Notes under the pieces: model-generated
Databases searched by the model: none
Seen by the model: the letters and a program-made list of their open reading frames with translations, nothing else
What the model was told of the DNA's origin: nothing
From: Aurantiochytrium sp. KH105
Lineage: Eukaryota; Sar; Bigyra; Thraustochytrida; Thraustochytriidae
DNA: 64,000 nt
Direction: 5' to 3'
NCBI GenBank assembly: GCA_003116975.1
Contig: BGKB01000020.1
Location: forward strand, 248,001-312,000
In this document: positions 1-10,512 of the stretch, one piece after another
How positions within the stretch are numbered: position 1 is the stretch's first letter
How the letters are laid out: each line of letters opens with the position of its first letter
Made by a program: the position numbers and the translations under genes

Positions 1-191
1 TGCGGAAGATGGATTTGGGTATTTGAGAGACTCAGTTTTAGTAAGCGTCATAATTAATGTTGTCGGTTCTCTTTTACAAATTTGCCCAGAGGAAGGGAGG
101 AAGGGAGGGAGGGATCGGAGAATGAGCGAATCAGTCCGTGAGCCCGCGAGCTTGCTCTTCTTCCCGTTGATGCTGTAGACTTTACTTTTCT

Positions 192-1280
192 TTAAGAGGA
201 CATTTCTTGCTTGAGAGCCTCGGCGGCATCGAGAAGTTCGAGAACAGCCTTTTCGACAGTCTTGGCTCCAGATCCTGATGCATCAGTCTTGAGATAGGCC
301 ATAAAACAATCGATGGCCTCTGAGTAAAGAACAAAGGCAGTCCAGGCATCTCCGTCCTCTTCTGCGAGCTTGCCTTGCTTGCGCAAGGCAACGGCACGCG
401 ATGCGCACTTGAAGCCAGCGCGTGCCATGGCCTTGAGGGTATCAACCCGAGAGGTGTTGATTGAGGTGTACGGAACAAGAATCGCAGAAGCTGTAAGCTC
501 GAGAGGCTCAGGCTGCGGGTCCATGGCAAGGAGGATCGCTTGGAGGCGGTCCATATAACCAGCCATGTTTGCGAGAAGTTTTTCTTGAGCCTGTTCTCCC
601 TGCGGAACGCCGCATTGAAGCGCGTTGCCAAAATTTTCAAGTGCACGATCGTATTGAATGGCTGCAGCCCCTATGGATCCATTGGCGTCGAGGGCAACAG
701 CGCTACGCACAGCCTGAAGCGCGGCTTGCAGCGCGTCGCGACCTTCAGCAAAATCGGGTCCGCTTTCCTCGCTGGCGCCTTGTTCGCTGGCGCTCGCGCC
801 TGTTGCGCCGGCAGCAGCAGTGCTGGCACGTTTGGACGATTTGCTAGCGGCATCTTTTTTGATACCCGCGAGAGCTTCGGCAATGACCTTATCCACGTCG
901 GCCTGTGAGACCTTGTCCTCGGGCGCGGCCTCGACGGCGCCAAACTTTGGGTGTATGTACGGACAGAGCACGAAAGAAAATTGATGATGCGAGACGCCTG
1001 GTCAGTTGATCTGCGACTGTCTGTGTGAACGCGTGCAGACGACCTTGCGTGCGGTCACGCGCATTCGCTGGCGAGTGAGAACCCAGCGTGGGAAAGGGCG
1101 ACGCCATCCCAGTGCCCCCCCCCCCCCCCCAAGGTACGTTCAAGGCTCGACCGCGCAAGGTTTACGTGCGCGACGTGTAGCTGCCGCGTTCGAACTTACC
1201 CCCATTCCCGCGCTCAACGCGCTTAGCTGCGCGTTGAGCTCGTCCATCTCCGCATCGCCAGAGGATTTTTTAGACGGCAT
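192..1280 (-). CDS. MIT-like helical domain protein (two exons)
   Basis: Spliced minus-strand gene with exon 1 at 1280-1200 (27 codons from ATG MPSKKSSG) and exon 2 at 944-192; the predicted product is 277 aa. The donor is GTAAGT and the acceptor is CCCAAAG, both phase 0, joining SAGMG to FGAVEAAPEDK. Two stretches resemble MIT (microtubule-interacting and trafficking) three-helix bundles. The first has an ALQAALQAVRSAVALDANG core, followed by a paired AAIQYDRALENFGNAL helix. The second is near the C-terminus, with CASRAVALRKQGKLAEEDGDAWTAFVLYSEAID-type TPR/MIT spacing. A low-complexity Ala/Ser/Gly/Lys linker precedes them. MIT domains bind ESCRT-III tails and serve endosomal sorting. The family call rests on helix pattern only, so the role is inferred. 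There is no AAA ATPase domain, so this is not Vps4. The downstream neighbour on the same strand starts 0.6 kb away. Confidence 0.6.
945..1199 (-). other. Intron of the MIT-like gene
   Basis: GT-AG intron of 255 nt that starts GTAAGT and ends CCCAAAG. It holds a run of about 16 C on the plus strand (1115-1130). Removing it joins a clean ATG exon to a frame that otherwise lacks an ATG (its first possible codon is GTG), which is the main support. Confidence 0.65.
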
Positions 1281-1916
1281 GGTCTTTGTGGTCACGTTTT
1301 CGCTCTGTTTGGCGCTGCTTGGCTAATTCATGTAGGGGCCTATGTGCACATGCACAGAAAAGAGTTGCTCCGGGGCGGAGACCGAGTTGCGCGTGAGAGG
1401 TGGATATCATGAGACGTCAGAGAAGGGTGGACACAGACTCGAGGTGGGAAAATAGAGATGTAATCCTCTTGTGCCTGTCAGTCGAGAGGTGCGTCGAGTC
1501 CTGATTAGCGTGACTCATGTTCTCGAGAACATAGTTCACTTTATTCTTCGAGAGTGCGGAGTCGTCTTGGAACGAGCGATGGGTTTAAATTGGGCCTAGT
1601 TCCCGAAGGACTACGAGATTGCGAAGGTGAAGAAGAAGAAGAAGAAGAAGTCATGTAATACTCTCTCCATTTCAGCAAGCCATTATGCGAACTGCAAGGA
1701 TGACTAGCCATGTGGCACAGTCTCCACGGGCTTCAGTGGCCAGTACTTTTCACGTACAAGGCGTGGTCTCAAGATCCTTGCACCACATCACATTTTCACG
1801 AACCAGATTTCATTTCACGTATAGGTATGGGTAGGCTTAGAGTAAATTCACATGTTGCTTTTTTCATAACGATAAGACTGGTGACTCGGCATACAGAACA
1901 GGACCATACACAGGTT
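1281..1916. other. Intergenic region, 0.64 kb
   Basis: Lies between two minus-strand genes, so it should hold the promoter of the MIT-like gene and the 3' UTR of the zinc-finger gene. It contains a GAA trinucleotide run at 1628-1650. No further gene or RNA was recognised. Confidence 0.6.
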
Positions 1917-4900
1917 TTAGCTGGAAGGAGAGCTTGTGGAGCTGGTCGAAGAGGGCGCGGAACGGCGCTGACGAGACGAAGATGCCGCAAAGCGTTTAAG
2001 AGATTTGGCAGAGAGCCCAAGGTGGCGGTAGGCGCGCAAAATACTTGAGGTGACCGCGACGGGGCGACCTCGAATGTGCGAGGATCCCAGATGCTGGTCA
2101 CGGATGCCGAGACCGCAATATTCGTCGTAACCCTGGGGCCCAGCCCGGTGGAGCGCGACCTGAAAGCTGTGAAGCTGTGGGTACTGTCCAAATTTCTGGG
2201 GGCTGCGCTGATTGACGAGCCCAAAGAAGAAGAGGCCGAGGGCAACAATTTCCTGCGTGAGGACAGATTTACCAGAGAGCACGCCAGCACGCATGAGCGC
2301 TTCAAACATGAGCGCGCTCCAGTCCATGCGCAGCGCCAAGTTGGCGTCAACGTTGCTTGCGCTGAGCGCGACGTCGGCCCGAGGAGGAGGCAAGGTATCA
2401 TTGCGGAGCACACCCGGTCCAGGCGGGACGGAAGGGAAAAAGTCGGCCTTGGTGCAGGTTCCAAGAAGCGAAGGGCATACGAGATCCTCTGCGTTTGTAC
2501 CAAAGGCAACGAGGCGTGCGGCAAAGGCCTTGGTGGCCGCAGGGTTGACGGTGCAGGTACGCAAGTGCTCGAGGTAACCTGCGTGGTCGAGCGCAAAGGT
2601 CTCGGCAAAGTAGTGTTTCTCGCAAAAGGGACAGACGACGACCATGCTGTTGATGGCAATGCGGGCTCCGTAGCGAGTGCGCTCGACATCGTCGGGGAAA
2701 ATTTCACAAAGAGCGTGGTCAGCAATTTGGCGGCGGCGCGTGCAGACGAGTCTGAATGCGTCCCGTGCGCGGACCATGGGAAGAGCGGTTGAGGCGGACT
2801 CCACGCGGTCAAGCTCGTCGAGGCGCTCTTCGATGGTTGCATAGTCGACCGTGACCTTGCCATCGACGTCGATACCTTTATAGCAGTCCTTGACGACTTG
2901 GGCAATTTGCCTCGAGCGCTCGGACACAAGGTAGCGCGCACACCAGATGGCGCGTGAGAGCGCGTCCATGCCGCGAAGAGAGACCGAGGGACACGGCGAC
3001 GTGAGTGCAGTGGATGAAGAAGAAGGGGAAGCACAAGCAGCTGCGCCGTCCGATTTGTCTTCTTGGGCGTCCTTGTTTTCTCTTTTAAGTGCGTCATTTT
3101 GTCCGCTGAGACGTTTGGTCTTGAGCACGTTGACGTGGTGTACCTCCGTTTCGCCAAGGTAGGCGGCGAGAGCGTTGCCAGAGACGACCTCGAGACGTGA
3201 TTGCATATCAGTGAGGACGGCGAGATGCGTGGGTCCATGAAAGGGGATACCATAGGCTTGAAAACCCGCAGCCATGAGCTCTTGCGATACAATGGAACGG
3301 TAGTCAAAGGCACCCTCGTTAAGGAGCTGCGAATAAACGAGGACTTCCCAGTTAATAGAAGAGTTCATGGGCACTCGATTGGGAAGACAGAGGCGGGGGT
3401 CCTCGTTTTGCGGGGCTGCGTCAGGGCGGGGCTTGAGCGCAGTCCATGCGAGAACCACGGCCTGATCGATTTCGTGGAGCTCGTCAACGACTTGCGCGTT
3501 TTTGTCAAAGGCCCGGTAGCGCCTTGCGAGGGAGTCACCGATGGAGCCATGAAGTGAGAGGTGCTTGCACCAGTTTTCCAGAGACCCGAGCTTGTTGAGC
3601 GCAATGGTGCGGCCACAGAGTGGACAGAGGGCAGTGATGCAGTTGACCACGACGCGCTCGGCAAAGTCAGGGGATACGAGATGCAGCGCAGGTTCGAGAG
3701 TCTTGCGCATAATCGCGCGACAGCGAAGTGTGGCGACCCGTGCCGCATTGATGTTGTTGTCGAGGGCGAGTTTGTTTTCGATTTCCGCGTAGGTGGGGAC
3801 GGTGTTCTCGTTACCCTTGGGTCCATCAGAAGGACGGTAGCACGAGTGGACTTGGGCAAAGATTTCGGTTTTAGTATTGCCTTGAGAAGGTTTGGCGGCG
3901 GAAGCGGTGTTGCGCGCTGGCTGTACCTTGGGAACACTGGCGGCGGTGCGCACATTCGCGACGTGTTCACCGGCCAGGGTCATGTGGCCACTTGGGGCAG
4001 CGGCAGCGGAGGATGCGAACATTGGAGGCGGCGGTGCCGCGTCAGTATGTGCTAGATTAGATGTGCGTGGACGTTTGTACGTTTCTGCGAGCAGAATGGC
4101 ATCGTGGTTGCCGATCGCTGCGTGCGATCGTTTCGTCAGAGCGGGCAACTGGCTGGGTGCTTGCGCTCCGTTCTGGGGATGAAGCGTGTTGTTGTTGGTG
4201 GTGTATGAGGTCGAGTGCATGGGCGTAGGGAAGAGAGAAGATGGTTGAACCGAAGGTGTGGAAGTGTGCATTCCCTCCCATGCATACGGAGCAAAGGTGG
4301 AAGACTGAACAAGGTTTCCGTATTGGGAGCGATGCATGGAGAAGCCGCTGGCGCCACCAACACCACAGTTGAGACCAAGATTGGCGAGGGGGTCTTCGAG
4401 GCGGCGTTCGGTGAAGGGAGGCACCCACTCACTGATGGAGCTTTGTTGCATGAGGGATGCAGGCGTCAGTCCTGAAACATGGGTTTGATCTCGGCTTGAA
4501 GCCGAGAGATTTGCGCCGGATCCGGACCCAAAGAGAGATTGGAGAAAGGAGGACGATAAAAAGGACGAGGCAGGGGCGACGGGAGCATGGGAATTGGCTG
4601 TGGCGCTGCCGGGGTTGTGTGGGTTGCTGTTGGGGGCAGGCGAGCCGCCGCTCACGCGCGCTTGAAGGTCTGCCTTGACTTGGTTCAGCAAATGCGCCTG
4701 CGTAAATTGGGTGACGCCTTGATTCTGCGGCACAGGCTGTGCTGTTGGCTGCTGGTGCTGGTGCTGTTGGTGATGCGTCGGAAGAGGTGGCGGGGTCCCG
4801 GAGAGAGAGGGCGCCGTGGAGGGCGATGGCGAGGGTGCATTCTGCGCTGAGACGCCCATGAGCGCCGCGAGAGCGTCGGCGCCGACATCGATCGTGTTGG

Positions 4901-5045
4901 GGTGATTCCCGATTCGCACGGTGAAGGTATCCGCGGTGCTATTATAGGCTGTGATGACAAAGACGCTGCCGTTGGGGAGGACCAGGCATTGATCGACCAT
5001 TTTCACTTTTTGCAAGAGTTTGAGCGGATCGAGACGTTGTTCCAT
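1917..5045 (-). CDS. Large protein with duplicated CPxC zinc-finger module
   Basis: Uninterrupted frame of 1,042 aa. The ATG at 5045 (MEQRLDPLKLLQKVK) is chosen because the 63 upstream open codons look non-coding and a compact domain begins here. Residues 1-65 form a small beta-rich domain (LPNGSVFVITAYNS...TFTVRIGNHPNTIDVG). Residues 70-410 are low-complexity Ser/Pro/Gln/Ala. The C-terminal half holds two related modules of about 210-250 aa. Module 1 (about 416-627) carries YAEIENKL, then CPLCGRTIALNK with a later HLSLHG, then an NWEVLVYSQLL segment. Module 2 (about 733-977) carries YATIEERL, then CPFCEKHYF with HLRTC, then a DWSALMFEALM segment. Each CPxC plus His pair looks like a zinc finger. 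The tail is Ser/Arg-rich. I do not recognise the family; a nuclear or nucleic-acid-binding role is only a guess from the fingers. Confidence 0.8.
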   Translation of the reverse strand: MEQRLDPLKLLQKVKMVDQCLVLPNGSVFVITAYNSTADTFTVRIGNHPNTIDVGADALAALMGVSAQNAPSPSPSTAPSLSGTPPPLPTHHQQHQHQQPTAQPVPQNQGVTQFTQAHLLNQVKADLQARVSGGSPAPNSNPHNPGSATANSHAPVAPASSFLSSSFLQSLFGSGSGANLSASSRDQTHVSGLTPASLMQQSSISEWVPPFTERRLEDPLANLGLNCGVGGASGFSMHRSQYGNLVQSSTFAPYAWEGMHTSTPSVQPSSLFPTPMHSTSYTTNNNTLHPQNGAQAPSQLPALTKRSHAAIGNHDAILLAETYKRPRTSNLAHTDAAPPPPMFASSAAAAPSGHMTLAGEHVANVRTAASVPKVQPARNTASAAKPSQGNTKTEIFAQVHSCYRPSDGPKGNENTVPTYAEIENKLALDNNINAARVATLRCRAIMRKTLEPALHLVSPDFAERVVVNCITALCPLCGRTIALNKLGSLENWCKHLSLHGSIGDSLARRYRAFDKNAQVVDELHEIDQAVVLAWTALKPRPDAAPQNEDPRLCLPNRVPMNSSINWEVLVYSQLLNEGAFDYRSIVSQELMAAGFQAYGIPFHGPTHLAVLTDMQSRLEVVSGNALAAYLGETEVHHVNVLKTKRLSGQNDALKRENKDAQEDKSDGAAACASPSSSSTALTSPCPSVSLRGMDALSRAIWCARYLVSERSRQIAQVVKDCYKGIDVDGKVTVDYATIEERLDELDRVESASTALPMVRARDAFRLVCTRRRQIADHALCEIFPDDVERTRYGARIAINSMVVVCPFCEKHYFAETFALDHAGYLEHLRTCTVNPAATKAFAARLVAFGTNAEDLVCPSLLGTCTKADFFPSVPPGPGVLRNDTLPPPRADVALSASNVDANLALRMDWSALMFEALMRAGVLSGKSVLTQEIVALGLFFFGLVNQRSPQKFGQYPQLHSFQVALHRAGPQGYDEYCGLGIRDQHLGSSHIRGRPVAVTSSILRAYRHLGLSAKSLKRFAASSSRQRRSAPSSTSSTSSPSS

Positions 5046-5582
5046 GCTCTGGGCTGGATGAGAGAGAATGGTCCCGCACGGCGGACTTGGCGAGGAGGAC
5101 GGGCCCAGCCCGTTCCAGCCAAGTGTCGCCAGCTTGGATGCAACGAGGCGTCTGCGAGCTCGTGGCACGAGCTCGCAGACGCTCAGTCGATCTGTCGGGT
5201 GAGCTCGAGCGAAGTCGAGCGAAGCAGGCTGCAAGCTAGCTAGCCACTTGGCTCCTGAGGGTCGAAGGGTCGAAGGAAGGGTGGGTGGGTGCGTGTGTCT
5301 CGATCGCTCAAGACACGGTCTGTCTGCGACCGCGTCCCGCTCTCTCTCTTTCTGGCTGAGCTGTACCCGAGGCGGTTCGAGCTCGTGGGCGGGGCAGGAG
5401 GTGGGGTGGGGAAAGCGGGTCGCCTGTCTGGCTTGGCTTGCTCTGCCTGCCAGCGGCGAGGGGCCCAGGGAGAAGAAGCACCAGGTGCTGATTTCAAATC
5501 AATCGGTCGATCGCTCAGTCCCTATCAATCAAAAGATCAGGCGGGCGTACGCCGCTCGCTGTGCTGCTCCGTGCTTTGCTTT

Positions 5583-5611
5583 GCTGTGCTGTGCTGTGCT
5601 GTGCTGTGCTC
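5583..5611. repeat. Pentanucleotide microsatellite (TGTGC)n
   Basis: Tandem copies of a TGTGC unit, followed by an imperfect GCTGCGC stretch to about 5645. Confidence 0.85.
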
Positions 5612-5967
5612 CGCGCTGCGCTGCGCTTCCCTGCGCTGCGCTGCTCGGCTCGGCGAGCCTCCAAGGGGCCAGCCCAGACGCGCAGGCCTTCAAGCACGCC
5701 TTCGCTCGCTTGCTCGCTCGCTCGCTCGCTCGCTCGGTGCCTGGTTCTCCGCTTTGCCGCTCTGCTGCCGCCTCGCCGCCGCGTTTCCTTTCTATTTCCT
5801 TTCACTCCAAGAAACTAAAAACGAAACAACTAAAAACTTTTTTCTTTCTTTTTTCCATTCCTTTTTCCCTTTTTCCCTTCTTCCCAAATCGTTCTTATCG
5901 TCTTCATCTCCTTTCCTGCGCGCCGAGGTGACCTAGGCCTGAGCGCGGTGACTCCGTCGGGGCGCCC

Positions 5968-6074
5968 GCTTCCTTCCCCGCTTCCTTCCTTCCTCCCCCG
6001 CTTCCTTTCTCCTTTCCCTCCTTCCTTCCTTCCCTCGTTCTCGCTCTCGCTCTCGCTCTCCCTCTCCCTCTCCA
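5968..6074. repeat. Long polypyrimidine tract with CTTC and CTCGCT repeats
   Basis: About 100 nt almost purely C/T with scattered G, made of CTTCC repeats and then CTCG/CTCC repeats. It is one of at least seven such tracts between 5.8 and 15 kb. Confidence 0.85.
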
Positions 6075-8010
6075 AACGCGAAAGCGAAGTGCGCGATGCC
6101 GGTGCGAGCGCCGCCGCTCCTCGGCCAGGCCAGTCGGCTAGCTCCCTCCCTCCCTGCCTCTCCGCGGCCCCGCTCAGCTCCGGCCAGTCGGCTAAGCTCC
6201 CTCTCCCCCTCTTTCTCCTCTCGGCTCGCCGTCCTCCGACGCTACCGGGGTGTCCCCCTGCCCGCCTCTGCTTCCCGCCGGGCCTCCCTCCCCACAGCCT
6301 CCTCCCGCCGCCCCGCTTCGCGCTACTCGCTTGCCTCTGCTTGTCTGCGGGATGGAGAAGAAAGAAGGAAAGAAAGAAAGAATGGGGAAAAAGAAAGAAG
6401 CGGAGAGGGCGCCCGCCCACTCTCGCGGCCTGCGCTGCGAGGTGGCAGCAGGCGGCGCCTCCCGCTGGCGGCTCCCGGGCCGCCCCCGCGTCCCCGTTCT
6501 GCGCCGGCACGGACGTCGCGGCGTGTGTTTGCTCGCGAGGGCAAGGCACGGCGACGCAAAGCAAAGTGCGCCTGCCAGTGTGCCTGCCTGCAGTGCATGC
6601 CCGTCCGCCCTGGGCAGTGAGCGAGTGGGTTCGTGCATGGCCCGCTCTGCTTGCCGCCTTTAAAAGCCGCTATAGCCCAGCCCGCAGACACTGACGGCTT
6701 CGTGCATCTGGCCGTCAGTCTGCAGTGCCTGCCTGACCCGTCCATTTGTTCTCCATGATGTCTTGCTCTCGTCTTCGCTGCCAAAGACCCGAGCAAGCAG
6801 ACACAGGCCCCGAGATCAAGGAAAAGGCCTCGCCGCAGCCAGCTCGACGCTTCGACAGCCCGAGATCGATGGATCGGTGGCGAGCGATTGATTGCTTCTC
6901 GCGCAGCTCGCCGTTCCCTGTTTTTCTATTCTTTTTTTCTTTTCTTTTTTTGTTTTCCTTTTCTCCTGACTTTTTTCTTTTCTTTCTGCGTTTGCGCGCC
7001 ACTTCCTGCGCCCGCCTCCGCTTCCTTAATTCTTCCAAATCTGCACGCCCGCTTCCGATCTGCCCTGCAGCACCTACACTTATTCCCACAGCTACTGCTC
7101 GCGAGTCGAGTGACTCCTGGCGGCTCACCTGCCAGGGCCGCGGTCCTTCTTTCCTCCGCTCGCCTCCGCTCCTGGCTGCCGCTCGCATCGCTCTGCGCTG
7201 ATCCGCGCTCTACCCCACCCCTCTCCGCTTGGCCCCGCTCTGGTGCCGGCCAGCGACCACGTCCGCGTCCTGCCGCTCGGCCTCTCTCCCCTCCCCCCCG
7301 CCCGCCCGCGCGCGGCGGCGGCGGCGCCGTCTGGTCGGTGTGCCTCCACACCACTTACTGCATGCGCCCTCGCGCACCTTTCGCTGGACCGTTCGTCGCC
7401 TCTTTTCTCCATCTCTCTCTCCTACGTCCCCCTCGCCTCTCCTCGCCGCGCCGTTTCGATTCGCGGCACGGCTCGCCGCCGCAGCGCGTGCCGCGCGTGG
7501 CAGCCGCCAGTGGCCGCTCGTCCATCCACCCGCCCATCCATCCTCGCGTCTCGTGCAGGGCTTGTGCCGCGCAGAGCGAGCGAGCGAGCGACGCGACGCG
7601 GCTGCGGCGGCCTCCTCACGCAGAGGCAACGAACGAGGCACCAACCAACCAAGGCAAGCAACGGCCTGGATTGACGACATCCAGCCACAGATCTGAGGGA
7701 AACATGCCGACATGAGCGCCGGCAGGAGCGGGTTCGTCCCGTCTCTCGCGCGCGTCCCGCCGGCAGGCAGGCCACTCACTGGCCACCCCGCCGGCCGCTC
7801 GCCTCTTCCCTTCGTGTGCGCGGCCCAGCCCGGACCACCCTGGTCGCTTCAGGCTACGCGCAGCGCAGCAGCAGGTAGCCAGGAGCTGCAGCAGCAGCAG
7901 CAGTTGCAGCTGCCAGCCTGTGCAGAGAGATCCAGCCGAGTGACGGCGGCGTGGCATCCAATATCGCGGAGATGTGGCACGACCAAGCATATGCATGGCG
8001 GCCACCTCTT

Positions 8011-8034
8011 GGCTGGCTGGCTGGCTGGCTGGCT
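8011..8034. repeat. Tetranucleotide array (GGCT)n
   Basis: Six consecutive GGCT units. The complementary CAGC array occurs at 16776-16801. Confidence 0.9.
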
Positions 8035-8885
8035 GCCCATAAACTCGGATGGGTGGATGGATTACTAACGACGCAGCGACGCAAAGAAACTCTGCTCAGC
8101 ATTGCAAAGAGACGGCGAACCAACTCATGCCTGCCGGGGCGGCCTGCCCTGCATTGCCGCTGCCTCATTAAGCCCCGTTACGTTCCCTTCTCCTCCTCCC
8201 TCGACTCGGGCCGGGCTGGACGCGGCGGCGGAGTCAGTCAGGTGGTCAGTATTCTTCTTTCTCGGGCGCGGCCGCTGGCCATGGTCGCTGGGGCGCGGGA
8301 CGCGACACGGACCTGCGCGGGCCTTGCCTCCGCTCGCTGGTCGCTCGCTGCCCGCTCGCCTTCGGCGCCGTTGGAACGCATTTACATTAGGAGCCAAGGA
8401 CTCTCTCGCCGCCGCAAGGCCCGCCCGGACACTGTGGAAGACAGGCCAAGCTAAGCCGAGCTGAGCCAGGCCAAGTCGCGCCTGGCCTGGCCCCGCCTTG
8501 CCACGCCTCGCCTCGCCTGGCCTCGCCCTGCCCTGCTGTACCGCACGACGCCTCGGGGCTCGAGCCTGCGTCTCGGGGGCGCGTCGAGGCTGGATCGATC
8601 ACGTGGTTCGCGGCGGCGGCGGGACGCAGTAGCGTGGTGCGGACTGCAGTGGCCGCTGGACCGCCTGTCGACATCCTCTTCGGACAGCGGTTTCGGCCTG
8701 CCTGCCGGTTCGTCAGGGTCCGCGAGCCGCAGGCACCTACCTCGGGGACCGCCGGGCCCGGTCCCGTCCGTGCCCGGTCCCGTCCGTGTCTACGTCGAGG
8801 GCTAGGGCTCGCTTGAAGTGGAGACGGCGGGGGGATCGGGCCCACGCCCTGCCGCGCTGCACTGGCGGCTGGTCCGGCTTGGGCC

Positions 8886-8985
8886 ATGCTTTTCAATTTC
8901 TTTTCAATTTCGTTTTCTTTATCCTGCTTCTCTTACTGTTTCTTCCTTTTCTTCTTTTTCTTTTCCTCTTCCACGCCCTTTTGTT
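8886..8985. repeat. Polypyrimidine tract, T-rich
   Basis: About 100 nt of T-rich pyrimidine sequence with few purines; it is similar in texture to the tracts at 6919-6991, 10833-10907 and 14861-14966. Confidence 0.8.
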
Positions 8986-10462
8986 CTGGCTGTTGTATAC
9001 TGCTTTGCTGTCACATCACTCCCGCGAAACACAGATTCGCACACGCTCGCATATACTGCCGCCGAAGCCGCGCTGATGCAGTGTCGCTTATTCTGTGTGC
9101 TTCCCCTGCGTATGCGACCTGGCTGCTGCAGCTGCTGGCTGGCTCTGCTGCCGCCGCGGGTCGCTGGACCCGGCAAGTGAGCTCTATGCAGGCTTGGTAC
9201 CGCAAACGGTATGGAGGATGCCCCAGGTGGGGCCATTCCAGTCGCTCCACGGTTTCGGCAGCGGCCCTCACTCCAGCGTGAACCGGCATGCACGACATGG
9301 CCCGCCCGTGCACAGCAAAAGTATAGATGAAGCAGCCAAAGGAACGCAGCGCAGATAAACGGGGCGCGCAAATAAACTAGCCGCGAAAGGCACTCCCCAC
9401 AGCATTACTACTTCCATCCCCCTTAGAACCTGCAAGAAAAAAAAATAGAAATTCATCTCGAGACCGTGCGAAAAGTTCCAAAACCGTTGGGTCTTGGCCC
9501 CGTTGCTTCATATGGGGCTGATTAGTAGGACCTGCCCCACCGCAGCTACCTCCGTCTTGATCGATGAGGGTCTCACGTAGAGATCAGAAGACGCGCCAGC
9601 CGCCGCCGATGCTTTGCATGTATACGTAGCCTCGCCGTTTGCCTGGTCTAGGTTTCCAAGAAAGCTAGTTAGAACTTGATTGGCGAGCCAGCCTGGCACC
9701 CAGCTGAGCGATCGTCGGAGTGACGCAACGGAGATTTTAGCTGCAGCTGCAGCTGCAGCTTCAGTTGGCGCAGAGGAAGGCAGGCTGCTCCTCGTCGGTC
9801 CTGGGCAGCGGTCGCACAAGCACAGCAGACAGACGCAGACAGACACGCACTCACGTACTCACCCACTCATGAACGGCCACAGCGGCTTTGTCAATCTCCG
9901 ATGCGCTGGACTCGGGACAGCGCATCGGAAGTGCTCGGACCCATTTTCTACCACATGAGATAGCTCTCGCTTCCAGACTTCTACTTTCTTTCTCACAAAC
10001 AACCAGCAGCCATGGCAGCAGACAAAACCAACATCATCTGGCTGGCATTCTACTACTATACACTGCCTGCAGCCGCTGGCTATCTGGTCTGTCAAGCCTG
10101 CCGTACCGCTGGCCAGTGGCCATTTGGTAGAAGCGGTTGTGGCAGTGGCTCCCCCCGTGCTGCTGCAGCTGCACCTGCCATGGCTACTGCTCTGCTGACA
10201 CTGACCCAGACTCGGCAGCACTTTGCAGCAGGAAGCGGGTGGTGCGGGGCACGGCGCGTCTAGGTCGTCTGAGCGGTGTGCATCGGCTGCTCGGGGCCGC
10301 TCCGCGCCCGTATACCTACGTACGTACGTATACGTGTGTGTGCGCGTGTGCGTTGCCTCTGTCTACCTGGCCGCGCTGCAGTTTGCTGAGGTACAAGCTT
10401 CGCCTGGCAGCTGTGCTGCAGCCAGCCGCGGCTGCCAGCGATGGCCGTTGTCTTGTCTTGTT

Positions 10463-10464
10463 TG

Positions 10465-10511
<47 letters not shown>
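10463..10511. repeat. Tetranucleotide array (TGCC)n
   Basis: About twelve consecutive TGCC units. Confidence 0.95.

Positions 10512-10512
<1 letters not shown>

Larger units (their letters stand above)
5046..8885. other. Gene desert, part 1: low-complexity GC-rich DNA
   Basis: No convincing gene. Many overlapping frames are open on both strands, which is expected from GC-rich simple sequence, and none shows a recognisable domain. Contents seen: a TGTGC-type pentamer array (5583-5611), a GCTC tetramer array (5701-5736), polypyrimidine tracts (5838-5886, 5968-6074, 6919-6991), a polypurine tract (6352-6415), a CAG run near 7881-7905 and a GGCT array (8011-8034). TATA-like text occurs near 6658-6676 without a following gene. 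Confidence 0.6.

Noticed and set aside
1796-3313. 505-codon minus-strand frame
   Set aside because: Overlaps the zinc-finger gene in another register; Ser/Pro/Arg-rich with no domain.
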